Origin: DASQZK01 sp963763215
GTDB taxonomy: Bacteria > Bacteroidota > Bacteroidia > Bacteroidales > GCA-2748055
NCBI GenBank assembly: GCA_963763215.1
Contig: CAVXNX010000010.1
Location: forward strand, 124,001-188,000
Direction: 5' to 3'
DNA: 64,000 nucleotides
The notes beneath the pieces are model-generated. The model saw nothing but the letters and a program-made list of their open reading frames with translations. It ran no database searches and was not told the origin of the DNA. Made by a program: the position numbers and the translations under genes. The number at the start of each line of letters is the position of its first letter. Positions within the stretch are counted from its first letter, which is position 1. This document shows positions 7,974-17,252 of the stretch, in pieces.

Positions 7974-9182
7974 TCATTTGTTTTTTGGACTGTGTTTCCG
8001 TCGCCGCAGCTCACGGTCGATGAGACTGAGCTCCCTGCCTGTCTGTCCTTTAACCGATGTGTTCTCCTCCGCCCGCCTTGTCAGGTAGGGAAGGACATGC
8101 TTCACCGGACCGTACGGGACATATTTGGCAACATTGTACCCCAGGTGGGCGAGATTGAAACTGATGTGGTCACTCATGCCATAAAGCTGGGAAAACCAGA
8201 TTCGGGAATCTTCCCTGGAGATCCCTTTATCTTCCATGTATTCAGCCAGCAGGGCCGAACTGTACTCATTGTGGGTTCCGTTGAAAATGGAAATCCGGTC
8301 GATGTGTCCAACCGAAAATTTCAGGGCTTCATTATAGGCTTTGTCTGTGCTCTCTTTGTCGGGGTGAATGGGATCGGGATAACCGAGTTTTCCGGCCCGC
8401 GCCCGTTCCCGTTCCATATAGGCACCGCGGACAAATTTGGCGCCCAGGAAAAAGTCCTCCTTCACCGCCCTTTCATAATCACGTTCCAGGATCCCGAGAC
8501 GGTCGCGCCGGTACATCTGGTACGTGTTATAGACGAGGGCCTTTTTTCGATTGTAGATTTTTTGCATCTCGTACACCACCTCATCGATAAAATTCTGGTA
8601 TACCACATCTTCCGCATCGATCATGATGGGGAGATCCCTTTCAGCGGCAGCCTGGCAGAGCCTCCTGATGCGGTCCCTGAACTTATTGCCATCGGCCCTG
8701 ACCGATGTCGGAAGATCAGGCCCGCCGGTGCCGAGGATCTCCAGTGAGCGGGAGCGGATAAACGCCGTGGGCTTGAACACGGCAAATGGTACATCCGGGT
8801 TTTTACCGGCAAAGTCAATCGCCCGCAATGTTTCCCCAAGAGCCAGCTCGATGTCGTCATCTTCTTCCTTTCCCTCAACGGAATAGTCCAGAATAGAACG
8901 GACACCGCCCTCCGCCAGTCTTTCGACAACAGGGATGCATTCGGTGATCGTCTCTCCCCCGACAAATTGCCGGTAAACCGTGGGTTTGACAATCCAGTTC
9001 ACGGGAAGCTTCACGGAAGACATGGCGCTGATGACCGTATTGCCAAACCGTACCAACCACGGGTAACTGATGAGTTTGTAAAGAAATTTAGCCCTCCTGA
9101 GTTCGGCATCGGTCCGGATGCTGAAGGCGACTTCGGTGTTGTCGAATGTTATCATTTGTTTGTTCACGTTATTGGCGGACAT
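7974..9182 (-). CDS. Proline dehydrogenase (FAD-dependent)
   Basis: This 402-residue monofunctional proline dehydrogenase oxidises proline to pyrroline-5-carboxylate and passes electrons to the quinone pool. Motifs of the (beta/alpha)8 PRODH barrel are visible: MIDAEDVVYQ, YNTYQMYRRDR, the signature FVRGAYMERER, FNGTHNEYS, and near the C-terminus YVPYGPVKHVLPYLTRRAEEN with the Arg pair that contacts substrate. The frame is intact. It lacks the P5C dehydrogenase domain of PutA, so a separate enzyme is needed. It is transcribed divergently from aroA. Confidence 0.93.
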   Translation of the reverse strand: MSANNVNKQMITFDNTEVAFSIRTDAELRRAKFLYKLISYPWLVRFGNTVISAMSSVKLPVNWIVKPTVYRQFVGGETITECIPVVERLAEGGVRSILDYSVEGKEEDDDIELALGETLRAIDFAGKNPDVPFAVFKPTAFIRSRSLEILGTGGPDLPTSVRADGNKFRDRIRRLCQAAAERDLPIMIDAEDVVYQNFIDEVVYEMQKIYNRKKALVYNTYQMYRRDRLGILERDYERAVKEDFFLGAKFVRGAYMERERARAGKLGYPDPIHPDKESTDKAYNEALKFSVGHIDRISIFNGTHNEYSSALLAEYMEDKGISREDSRIWFSQLYGMSDHISFNLAHLGYNVAKYVPYGPVKHVLPYLTRRAEENTSVKGQTGRELSLIDRELRRRKHSPKNK

Positions 9183-9349
9183 CTATACGTCCGGTCACTA
9201 ATCTGAAAACGGGCCGTCCCTTTTTCCCGGCCTCCTTTCCCTTTCCCTTTGGGATAAAAAAATTGGGGCTCATCCACCTTTGGGATATACCCGAATTCCG
9301 GCCGCGAATATAGTTTGAATCGTTCGATTAATTACACCCGAAAATTACC

Positions 9350-9357
9350 TAAATTTG
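9350..9357 (+). promoter_or_regulatory. Possible -7 element deciding the aroA start
   Basis: TAAATTTG matches TAnnTTTG and lies 17 bp before the ATG at 9375. If it is used, the upstream ATG at 9315 cannot be the start, because it would lie upstream of the transcript. No strong -33 box is seen. Confidence 0.3.
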
Positions 9358-9374
9358 AACCTGAAAAGTATGTT

Positions 9375-10610
9375 ATGCAATATATCGTCTCCAAAGAAAG
9401 GCAGAACATCGATATCCGGATAGAGCTGCCCTCATCCAAAAGCATCAGTAACCGCCTCCTGATCATGTCGGCCCTGTCCGCGGGGAAGATGGTCGTCAAC
9501 AACCTTTCCGACAGCGATGATACCGTGATCATGCAGAAGCTCCTGGATTCCGCGCCTGGAGAGAAGAATGCGGGCCACGCCGGGACGGCCATGCGTTTTC
9601 TGACGGCGTATTATGCGCTCGTGCCGGGCGAAGTGGTCCTCACCGGCTCGGAACGGATGCAAAACCGTCCCATTGGCGAGCTGGTCGACAGTTTGCGGCA
9701 ACTCGGCGCCCAGATCGCTTACACCGGGAACGAGGGTTATCCCCCACTCCGCATCACCGGTGGAAAGATGAACGGCGGTCGCATCGAGATCAATTCGGGT
9801 GTGAGCAGCCAGTTCATCAGTGCCCTGATGATGATCGGCCCTTATCTCACGGGGGGATTGCTGATCACCCTGACGGGTGAAACCATCTCATCAAGTTATA
9901 TCCGGCTGACGGCCGGGCTGATGAACCAGGCGGGGATCGGTGTGACGCGGAAGCAAAACCTGATCACCATTCCCGCAGGCGAATACAGGCCCGGCCATTA
10001 TGCCTGCGAGCCCGACTGGAGCGCCGCCTCATACCTGTTCGAAATCGTCTCCATCGCCCGGCGAACACGGATATTTATACCCGGGCTGCGGGAAGACTCT
10101 CTCCAGGGTGACTCGCGGCTGCCGGCTGTTTTCAGAGCCTTCGATGTCGATTCGACGTACACCGCCGACGGTCTGCAGATCAACTGCTGTTCGGGAAAAA
10201 CCCGTTATTTCAGTTTTGATTTCAGGGAAAATCCCGATCTGGTCCAGACCGTGATCCCGGTATGTATCGCCCATGAGATCCCGTTTGAAGTCACCGGTAC
10301 GCGCACCCTGCGGATCAAGGAGACCGACCGCATTGCCGCCCTGGCCGCCGAGCTCCGAAAGTTCGGCGTGGAACTGCAGTTCGATGAATCAGGCGACTGG
10401 ATCATCTGGGACGGGAGCACAAGGCCTGTGTGGCACAGGAACACGGTGATCGAGACCTACAAGGATCACCGGATGGCCATGGGTATGGCCCCATTGTCGG
10501 TCCTTTCGGAGGGATTGATCATCAACGACCCCCTGGTGGTCAGCAAATCATATCCCCGCTATTGGAAGGACCTTGAAAAGGCAGGCTTCAAGGTGAAATT
10601 GATGGCATAG
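9375..10610 (+). CDS. aroA: 3-phosphoshikimate 1-carboxyvinyltransferase (EPSP synthase)
   Basis: This enzyme catalyses the sixth step of the shikimate pathway, joining shikimate-3-phosphate and PEP. Motifs seen are LPSSKSISNRLL (Lys/Ser/Arg S3P site), GHAGTAMRFL (canonical GNAGTA with His for Asn), SSQFISALMM, DWSAASYLFEI, RIKETDRIAALAAEL and KDHRMAMGMAPLS. I chose the ATG at 9375 (MQYIVSKERQ) because the extra 20 residues from 9315 do not resemble the family start and overlap a possible -7 element. The 411-residue length matches the short Bacteroidota form. Frame intact. No other aro gene is nearby. Confidence 0.93.
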   Translation: MQYIVSKERQNIDIRIELPSSKSISNRLLIMSALSAGKMVVNNLSDSDDTVIMQKLLDSAPGEKNAGHAGTAMRFLTAYYALVPGEVVLTGSERMQNRPIGELVDSLRQLGAQIAYTGNEGYPPLRITGGKMNGGRIEINSGVSSQFISALMMIGPYLTGGLLITLTGETISSSYIRLTAGLMNQAGIGVTRKQNLITIPAGEYRPGHYACEPDWSAASYLFEIVSIARRTRIFIPGLREDSLQGDSRLPAVFRAFDVDSTYTADGLQINCCSGKTRYFSFDFRENPDLVQTVIPVCIAHEIPFEVTGTRTLRIKETDRIAALAAELRKFGVELQFDESGDWIIWDGSTRPVWHRNTVIETYKDHRMAMGMAPLSVLSEGLIINDPLVVSKSYPRYWKDLEKAGFKVKLMA

Positions 10611-10656
10611 AACATTCTTTTCCCGGTGGATACCGGCAATAAAACACGAATTCACT

Positions 10657-12192
10657 ATGAAAAACAGTGCCCTACCTTTCCTCGGGCTGGCCGCCCTTTT
10701 GTCGTGCACCCAAAAAGAAGCAGAACTCCGTCTTCCCGTCAAACCCAATATCGTCATCATCTACTGTGACGATCTCGGGTACGGCGATGTCGGCTTTAAT
10801 GGGGCACGTGGCGTCCGCACCCCGTCGATCGACAGCCTTGCTGCCCACGGACTCGTTTTTACCGATGCACACTGTCAGGCCGCGACATGCACGCCTTCCA
10901 GGTATTCTCTGCTCACCGGAAGCTATGCCTTCCGGAACAATGCGGCCATCCTGCCCGGCGATGCACCCCTGATCATCGATACGGCCATGGCGACCCTTCC
11001 CTCCATGCTTCAGGAAGCCGGCTATGTGACGGGTATTGTTGGCAAATGGCACCTCGGACTGGGAAACGGGCACGTCGACTGGAACGGGGAGATCGCTCCG
11101 GGACCGCGTGAGGTCGGGTTCGATTACAGTTTCATCATCCCGGCCACGGCCGACAGAGTGCCGTGTGTCTTCGTCGAGAATGGTAAAATTGCCGGCCTCG
11201 ATCCATCCGATCCGGTGGGGGTGGATTACCAAAAAGACTTTGGGTATTACCCAACGGGAACAGACCATCCCGAAATGCTGAAAATGCCGGCCGATCCGCA
11301 GCACAGTTGCACCATCGTCGACAGTGTGAGCCGGATTGGTTACATGAAGGGCGGAAGGCGCGCATTGTGGAAGGATGAGAATTTTCCGCTCGTCCTGACC
11401 ACTAAAGCACGGCGATTCATGGATGAAAACAGGGACCGGCCTTTCTTCCTCTATTTCGCCCTGAGCGACATTCATGTCCCCCGGATGCCAAATCCACGTT
11501 TTGTGGGAAAAAGTTCCATGGGTCCGAGGGGTGACGCCATCGCCGAGGCGGACTGGTGCACCGGGCAAATCCTGAGGGCGCTGAAAAGCCTGGGGGTGGA
11601 AAACAACACCCTGGTGATTTTCTCCAGCGACAACGGCCCGGTATTGGATGACGGATATGCCGATGGAGCCGTAGCGCTTCCCGGCGATCATCATCCGGCA
11701 GGTCCTTATCGCGGCGGTAAATACAGTGCTTTCGAAGGTGGCACACGCATGCCCACGATCATCTGCTGGCCGGGAGTGGTGAAACCCGGAAAAAGCGATG
11801 CGCTGGTTTCCCAGACCGACCTCTATGCCTCCCTGGCCCGGTTGACCGGTCAGGAGCTGGACCCCCGCAGCGCCCCCGACAGCAAGGATGTTCTCGATGC
11901 CTGGCTGGGAAGAAGCTCCAAGGGCCGTGATGTCATGCTGGAAGAAGCCTTCACCCTTTCCCTTCGCCACGGAAACTGGAAATACATCCTCCCTTCGGAA
12001 GGGTCCACGCCCCAATGGATGAAAAACAAAAACGTGGAATCGGGTCTTTCCCCTGAAGATCAGCTGTATAACCTGGATGAGGATCCCGGGGAAAAGGTCA
12101 ACGTGGCCGGAAAATATCCGGATAAAGTGAAGCAGATGCGTGCAGAACTCAACCGCATCCGGTCAGCTCCATCACGAACCGGGGCAAAATGA
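10657..12192 (+). CDS. Sulfatase, lipoprotein (formylglycine-dependent, arylsulfatase-like)
   Basis: This is a 511-residue S1-type sulfatase that removes sulfate esters from sugars or aryl compounds. The signal peptide ends in lipobox LLSC (Cys17), so it is a surface or periplasmic lipoprotein. The catalytic motif CTPSR (Cys78) is the Cys-type site converted to formylglycine, normally by the radical SAM enzyme AtsB/anSME, which is not encoded here. Metal ligands are expected at YCDDLG (Asp38/39) and SSDNGP; GKWHLG is also present. It lies 46 bp after aroA. No sugar utilisation (SusCD) pair is adjacent, so the substrate cannot be inferred. Confidence 0.93.
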   Translation: MKNSALPFLGLAALLSCTQKEAELRLPVKPNIVIIYCDDLGYGDVGFNGARGVRTPSIDSLAAHGLVFTDAHCQAATCTPSRYSLLTGSYAFRNNAAILPGDAPLIIDTAMATLPSMLQEAGYVTGIVGKWHLGLGNGHVDWNGEIAPGPREVGFDYSFIIPATADRVPCVFVENGKIAGLDPSDPVGVDYQKDFGYYPTGTDHPEMLKMPADPQHSCTIVDSVSRIGYMKGGRRALWKDENFPLVLTTKARRFMDENRDRPFFLYFALSDIHVPRMPNPRFVGKSSMGPRGDAIAEADWCTGQILRALKSLGVENNTLVIFSSDNGPVLDDGYADGAVALPGDHHPAGPYRGGKYSAFEGGTRMPTIICWPGVVKPGKSDALVSQTDLYASLARLTGQELDPRSAPDSKDVLDAWLGRSSKGRDVMLEEAFTLSLRHGNWKYILPSEGSTPQWMKNKNVESGLSPEDQLYNLDEDPGEKVNVAGKYPDKVKQMRAELNRIRSAPSRTGAK

Positions 12193-12330
12193 CGCTTCCG
12201 CTCCACCCTGCGCTCCGGCTGGTACACGCCGTTCAGCGGTGAATCGCTGCAGAATATGAGCCGCTTGTCAGGAACAATCCTTCAGCTATATTGTAGATAC
12301 ATCAGTGGAATTTGTGACGCAAACTAAAAA

Positions 12331-13635
12331 ATGAGCCCTTCAAAACCGTCCGGTCTGAAACAGACCTTCCGGTCGCTGCGCTACCGGAATTTCCGGCTGT
12401 TTTTTTCGGGTCAGAGCATTTCGCTGATCGGCACATGGATCCAGAGGATCGCTCTGCCATGGCTGGTTTATGATCTGACCAATTCGCCCTTTCTCCTGGG
12501 ATTTGTCGGATTTGCGGCACTGTTCCCCGTTTTTGTGATCACCCCCTTTGCGGGAGTGCTGATCGACCGCTGGAACCGTTATCACATCATGATTGCAACG
12601 CAGGTTCTGGCCATGGTCCAGGCCTTGATCCTGGCGGTGCTGGTGTGGTCGGGACACATCCAGGTGTGGCACATCGTGGCGCTGAGCCTGTTCCTGGGCT
12701 GCATCAACGCGTTCGACAGCCCCGCCAGGCAATCCTTCATGGTCGAGATGGTGGAACGAAAAGAAAACCTGGGTAACGCTATCGCCCTGAACTCCATGAT
12801 GGTCAACGGTGCCCGGCTCATCGGGCCGTCGATTGCCGGGGTTCTGATCGGCTTTGCCGGCGAGAGCCTGTGTTTCCTGGTCAACGGCTTAAGCTACCTG
12901 GTGGTCATCCTCTCACTCCTGTTGATGCATGTGGTTCCAAAACCCCGGCAGGAAAAGAGAAAATACGTTTTTAAAGATCTGAAGGAAGGATTCCGGTATA
13001 CCTTCAGCTTCATACCGATAAAATCCATCCTGCTTCTCCTCGCTCTGGCCAGTCTGACGGCGATGCCCTACACGGTGCTGATGCCGGTCTTCACCCGGGA
13101 AATCCTGCATGGTGATTCTCACATGTTCGGTTTCCTGATGGGTGCCGCGGGGTTGGGCGCCCTGGCAGGTGCCCTCTTTCTCGCGTCACGAAAAAGTGTC
13201 GTGGGCCTCGACCGGGTGATCCCCGTTGCCGCGGGCCTGTTCGGCCTGGGTCTTGTGATGTTCTCCTTCACCAGGTCATTCGCGCTGTCGATGATCTTCA
13301 TGATTTTCACCGGCATGGGGATGATGGTTCTGGCTGCATCGGGTAATTCCATCATTCAGACCATCGTTGCCGATAGCATGCGGGGAAGGGTGATGAGCTT
13401 TTACACCCTTTCGTTCCTGGGGATTGCCCCTTTCGGGCGGTTTTTGGCAGGAAGCCTGGCATCGACGGTGGGCACTCCGGTGACGTTTCTCATCGGCGGG
13501 ATCAGCTGCATCGCCGGGGCCATCCTTTTTGCGATCAGGCTGCCGGTAATCCGGGAGAAGATCCGTCAGGAATACACAAAGCTGGGCCTGGAAAAGGAAG
13601 TGGTGGGACCGGAACTGATCGAAAGCGACCGCTGA
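12331..13635 (+). CDS. MFS transporter, EntS/MFS_3-like
   Basis: A 434-residue major facilitator protein with about 12 hydrophobic segments. It starts with a typical N-terminal phrase (FRSLRYRNFRLFFSGQSIS..GTWIQRIALPWLVYDLT) and has the MFS loop motif FAGVLIDRWNRYHIM between helices 2 and 3. This subfamily (PF05977) includes the enterobactin exporter EntS and many uncharacterised drug or metabolite exporters. There is no siderophore gene nearby, so the substrate is unknown. Frame intact. Confidence 0.9.
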   Translation: MSPSKPSGLKQTFRSLRYRNFRLFFSGQSISLIGTWIQRIALPWLVYDLTNSPFLLGFVGFAALFPVFVITPFAGVLIDRWNRYHIMIATQVLAMVQALILAVLVWSGHIQVWHIVALSLFLGCINAFDSPARQSFMVEMVERKENLGNAIALNSMMVNGARLIGPSIAGVLIGFAGESLCFLVNGLSYLVVILSLLLMHVVPKPRQEKRKYVFKDLKEGFRYTFSFIPIKSILLLLALASLTAMPYTVLMPVFTREILHGDSHMFGFLMGAAGLGALAGALFLASRKSVVGLDRVIPVAAGLFGLGLVMFSFTRSFALSMIFMIFTGMGMMVLAASGNSIIQTIVADSMRGRVMSFYTLSFLGIAPFGRFLAGSLASTVGTPVTFLIGGISCIAGAILFAIRLPVIREKIRQEYTKLGLEKEVVGPELIESDR

Positions 13636-13652
13636 CGGGAAATGCGGCGGGA

Positions 13653-14102
13653 TCAATCCCTCTTCCCCCTGAAGAATGTGGTGAGCAGATCGCCGCACTC
13701 CGCGTTCAGGATCCCTTTCTGCACGGTCGTTTTGGGATGGAGGATCCCAAGAGACGTCAGACTGAACCCCGCCTTCGGATCGCCGGCCCCGTAAACCAGC
13801 CTGCCGAGCCTGGCCCATGAGGTCGCCGAAGCACACATGACGCACGGTTCAAGTGTGACAAAGAGTGTGCATTCATCCAGGTATTTGCTGCCCAGGTAAT
13901 TCTCAGCCGAAGTGATGGCCAGCATTTCTGCATGTGCCGTCACGTCGTTGAGCTCTTCCGTCATGTTGTGGCTCCGGGCGATAACGCGGTTCCGGCAAAC
14001 AATGACCGCTCCCACGGGAACCTCATCTTTACCGGAGGCATGGCGTGCTTCCTTGAGCGCCTCGTTCATGAAATATTCGTCGGAAAACAAAGGATATGTC
14101 AT
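13653..14102 (-). CDS. tadA: tRNA-specific adenosine deaminase
   Basis: TadA converts A34 to inosine in tRNA-Arg(ACG). The 149-residue protein has the cytidine/deoxycytidylate deaminase zinc site: HAE at residues 57-59 (His ligand and catalytic Glu) and PCVMC at 86-90 (two Cys ligands). The PVGAVIV segment at 29-35 is typical. The segment after PCVMC reads ASATSWAR rather than the common AGALYWA, a minor variant. Full family length, intact, convergent with the MFS gene (17-bp gap). Confidence 0.93.
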   Translation of the reverse strand: MTYPLFSDEYFMNEALKEARHASGKDEVPVGAVIVCRNRVIARSHNMTEELNDVTAHAEMLAITSAENYLGSKYLDECTLFVTLEPCVMCASATSWARLGRLVYGAGDPKAGFSLTSLGILHPKTTVQKGILNAECGDLLTTFFRGKRD

Positions 14103-14310
14103 AAAAAATAATGAAGTTGACTGTATTATAACCGCTATTCTTCTTATTTTCGCATCTTAAATATAAGATGTTTAACCGGTTATTTTTCCCTGGTGTCCGG
14201 CCGCATCTTCCGGGTCCAAAATTACGGATTTTCCAAACCCCAAAAAAGTCCCCGGAAATGCCCTCTATCGGAACAGGGAAAAATGACATGAAATGAATGA
14301 CGGGGACACT

Positions 14311-16062
14311 ATGTACAGAACTCATACCTGCGGACAGCTCAATATGCAGCATGTTGGCCAAAACGTTACCCTCAGCGGCTGGGTGAACAAATCGAGAGAT
14401 CTGGGCGGCATGACGTTTATCGACCTGAGGGACCGGTACGGCATCACCCAGCTGGTCTTCAACATGGACACCAATGCCGGACTTTGTGAGAGAGCAAGGG
14501 AACTGGGCAGGGAATATGTGATCCAGGCCAAAGGTAAAGTTACCGAACGAAGCAACAAGAACCTCAAGATGCCCACCGGCGAGATAGAGATCATCGTGGA
14601 AGATCTAAACATCCTCAACGCTTCGAAAACCCCACCTTTTACCATCGAAGAAAAGACCGACGGTGGCGATGACATCCGCATGAAATACCGGTATCTCGAC
14701 CTGAGGAGGGAAGTCGTACGCAGGAACCTTGAACTACGTCACCGGATGGCACAGGAAGTACGTAAGTACCTCAGCGGTGAAGGCTTCCTCGAGATCGAAA
14801 CCCCGGTGCTCATCAAATCCACGCCGGAGGGAGCCCGCGATTTCGTGGTGCCGAGCAGGATGAACCCCAACCAGTTTTATGCTCTTCCGCAATCGCCTCA
14901 GACCTTCAAACAACTGCTTATGGTAGCCGGTTTCGACAAATACTTCCAGATCGTGAAATGTTTCCGCGATGAAGATCTGCGTGCCGACCGGCAACCCGAA
15001 TTCACCCAGATCGACTGCGAAATGGCTTTCGTGGATCGCGATGATATCCTGAGGACCTTTGAAGGCATGGCAAAACACCTTTTTTCAAGTATCCTGAACA
15101 TCACCATCGAAGGCGATTTTCCAAGGCTTACCTTTCATGAAGCCATGAGCCTTTATGGAAATGACAAGCCCGACCTGCGGTTTGCGATGCCCATCTCGGA
15201 TCTGACCGGCATGGTCCTGAACAGTGGATTTTCAGTCTTCGACACTGCCGAATACGTCGGTGCCATCAATGCAGCCGGTTGCGGTGAATATTCGCGCAAG
15301 CAGATCGATGAGCTGACCGAATGGGTAAAACGCCCCCAGATCGGCGCGCAGGGACTGATCTATGTCAAGTGCAATGCCGACGGGACCTTTAAATCCTCCG
15401 TCGATAAATTTTTCTCCCAGGAAGCTCTCGCCGGATGGAGCGAATTGCTGGCTGCCAGGCCCGGTGATCTCCTCCTGATCATGGCGGGAAAACGGAAGAA
15501 AACCCTCAACGCGCTTGGAGAACTCCGGCTGGAGATGGGAAACCGGCTCGGTCTGCGGAGGAAGGGCGTCTACAAACCCCTATGGGTGATTGATTTCCCG
15601 CTTTTCGAATGGGATGAGGAAACGCAGCGGTACTACGCAATGCATCACCCGTTTACATCGCCCATGCAGGACGATCTGAAGTATTTCGAATCCGATCCCG
15701 GAAAAGTCCGGGCCAGGGCCTACGATCTGGTGATTAACGGGGTAGAGATTGGCGGAGGCTCGATCAGGATCCATGATGAGGACCTTCAGAAACTCATGTT
15801 CAAACAACTGGGATTCACAGAAGAAGAAGCCCGTGATCAGTTCGGCTTCCTGATGAATGCCTTCCGGTACGGGGCCCCGCCCCATGGTGGCATTGCCTTC
15901 GGGTTCGACCGTTGGACGTCACTTTTCGCAGGACTTGATTCCATCAGGGATGTGATCGCATTCCCCAAAAACAACGCCGGCAGGGACGTGATGATCGACA
16001 CCCCCTCAGCCATCAAGCAGGAACAACTCGACGAACTGAAGCTGATCCTGAAAAAGGAATGA
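14311..16062 (+). CDS. aspS: Aspartyl-tRNA synthetase (bacterial type)
   Basis: A class II synthetase charging tRNA-Asp. The order is an N-terminal OB-fold anticodon-binding domain (VTLSGWVNKSRDLGG), motif 1 region with RYLDLRR, motif 2 FRDEDLRADRQPEFTQID, a GAD insertion domain at roughly residues 290-400 that marks the bacterial form, and motif 3 GIAFGFDRWTSLFAG. I choose the ATG at 14311 (MYRTHTCGQL), 583 residues; the upstream ATG at 14293 adds six residues without family support. Frame intact. Confidence 0.95.
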   Translation: MYRTHTCGQLNMQHVGQNVTLSGWVNKSRDLGGMTFIDLRDRYGITQLVFNMDTNAGLCERARELGREYVIQAKGKVTERSNKNLKMPTGEIEIIVEDLNILNASKTPPFTIEEKTDGGDDIRMKYRYLDLRREVVRRNLELRHRMAQEVRKYLSGEGFLEIETPVLIKSTPEGARDFVVPSRMNPNQFYALPQSPQTFKQLLMVAGFDKYFQIVKCFRDEDLRADRQPEFTQIDCEMAFVDRDDILRTFEGMAKHLFSSILNITIEGDFPRLTFHEAMSLYGNDKPDLRFAMPISDLTGMVLNSGFSVFDTAEYVGAINAAGCGEYSRKQIDELTEWVKRPQIGAQGLIYVKCNADGTFKSSVDKFFSQEALAGWSELLAARPGDLLLIMAGKRKKTLNALGELRLEMGNRLGLRRKGVYKPLWVIDFPLFEWDEETQRYYAMHHPFTSPMQDDLKYFESDPGKVRARAYDLVINGVEIGGGSIRIHDEDLQKLMFKQLGFTEEEARDQFGFLMNAFRYGAPPHGGIAFGFDRWTSLFAGLDSIRDVIAFPKNNAGRDVMIDTPSAIKQEQLDELKLILKKE

Positions 16063-16117
16063 TATTTGATTTTGTCCGGCTATTTCTGTAAATTGTTTTC
16101 AAATAATACAAAATAGC

Positions 16118-16552
16118 TTGAAAAACCTGGGATTCACTGCGACGCTGTTTCTGATTCTCATGCTGTCCTCAAGTTTTCATCTGCAGGCGCAGGAAAAAAA
16201 GAACCTGCTAAAAATCAGTTTTCTACTGCCTTTCAATGTATCGTACGAGCGCATTATTTCTCATGAAGCCAGTATCCAGTTATATACCGGCTCCGCTTAT
16301 GGCTCTTATCATCATAGTTACTTCTTTTTAAGCCCGCAGATCAGATATTACCTGAGTGAAAACACCATTGCCCCTACAGGCGTATTCATCGCACCTTACG
16401 GCTTTTTCAGCAGGGAATTCACGGGTGGCGGTCTGAGTGTCGGAGCGCAGAAACTCTATAAGAATAAGATCTCTCTTGAAGGCTGGCTCGGCCCCATGTT
16501 ATGGAAGAGATGTTCAGTATGGGGTAGCGTAGGTATTGGTTTTGCCTTCTGA
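16118..16552 (+). CDS. DUF3575-like outer-membrane protein, paralog 1
   Basis: A 144-residue secreted protein starting at TTG (no in-frame ATG fits). The signal peptide (residues 1 to about 25, ends LQAQ) is followed by EKKNLLKISF, then short amphipathic strands (SYERI, SPQIRYYLS, APYGFFS, GLSVGAQKL) and a C-terminal Phe, suggesting a small outer-membrane beta-barrel. The EKKN(L/V)VKxS start and RYYLSEN motif are shared with the two following genes. Function unknown. Expression may depend on aspS readthrough, as the gap is 55 bp. Confidence 0.75.
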   Translation: MKNLGFTATLFLILMLSSSFHLQAQEKKNLLKISFLLPFNVSYERIISHEASIQLYTGSAYGSYHHSYFFLSPQIRYYLSENTIAPTGVFIAPYGFFSREFTGGGLSVGAQKLYKNKISLEGWLGPMLWKRCSVWGSVGIGFAF

Positions 16553-16653
16553 AACGACTCGCCTGACTCTGGCTTAGGCTTAAAAAAGGAATGATATTTG
16601 ATGAAGCCAGTATTCCTGTAAACCACTCTCCTTAAACCTAAAACGTAATAGCC

Positions 16654-17079
16654 ATGAAACATCCGGGAATTCTCGCACTGCTTTTCCTATCTGTATTTTT
16701 CGCTTCCTGTTTCCAGGTTAAGGCACAGGAAAAAAAAAATCTGGTGAAAACCAGTTTAGTTATGCCCCTGGCCAGGATCTTTGAAATTTCATACGAACGA
16801 ATTGGGGCTGAACGACGAGATGAGCCGGTTTCGGCGTCGGTATCGCAGCTCCTTTTACATCAATCCCCAGTTCCGGTATTACCTCAGCGAAAACTGAGCG
16901 CTCCTTCCGGTCCGTTTGTATCGCCCTTCGCCCTGTTCGGGAAAGATATGGGAGGCGGGCTGACCGTGGGCTACCAAAAGCTGTACAAGGAAAAAGTTTC
17001 ACTCGAAGCCTATCTTGGCCCCCTCATCGGTGAGAGGGTTACTGTTTGGGGAGGAATAAATGTCGGCCTGGCCTTCTGA
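16654..17079 (+). CDS. DUF3575-like outer-membrane protein, paralog 2, with compensating frameshifts
   Basis: The signal peptide ends at about residue 24 (VKAQ) and is followed by EKKNLVKTS. The frame is formally open for 141 residues, but the stretch from about 16810 to 16895 translates to nonsense (SVSQLLLHQSPVPVLPQ). Another frame of the same DNA gives SSFYINPQFRYYLSEN, matching paralog 1. Two opposite indels therefore cancel. The C-terminal half (GGGLTVGYQKLYKEKVSLEAYLGP) realigns perfectly with paralog 1. Real protein likely 140-145 residues. Confidence 0.75.
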   Translation: MKHPGILALLFLSVFFASCFQVKAQEKKNLVKTSLVMPLARIFEISYERIGAERRDEPVSASVSQLLLHQSPVPVLPQRKLSAPSGPFVSPFALFGKDMGGGLTVGYQKLYKEKVSLEAYLGPLIGERVTVWGGINVGLAF

Positions 17080-17252
17080 TGAAGCCCGATAAAATCATTT
17101 ATTTACCGTTTTATGTAACCCTCTCCCTCCCTTCCGGGTATAACCCCGAAATCTGTCTTCATGTTCCGGAATTAAGGTAAACTCTACGATCCATGACCGG
17201 AGACCCATGCAGATATGATTTTTGAGTCAATACTAACTTAATTTTCATTGCC

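Noticed and set aside
10672..12015. 447-codon antisense ORF opposite the sulfatase
   Set aside because: The sulfatase is complete with catalytic motif and lipobox; the antisense frame is a codon-bias shadow.
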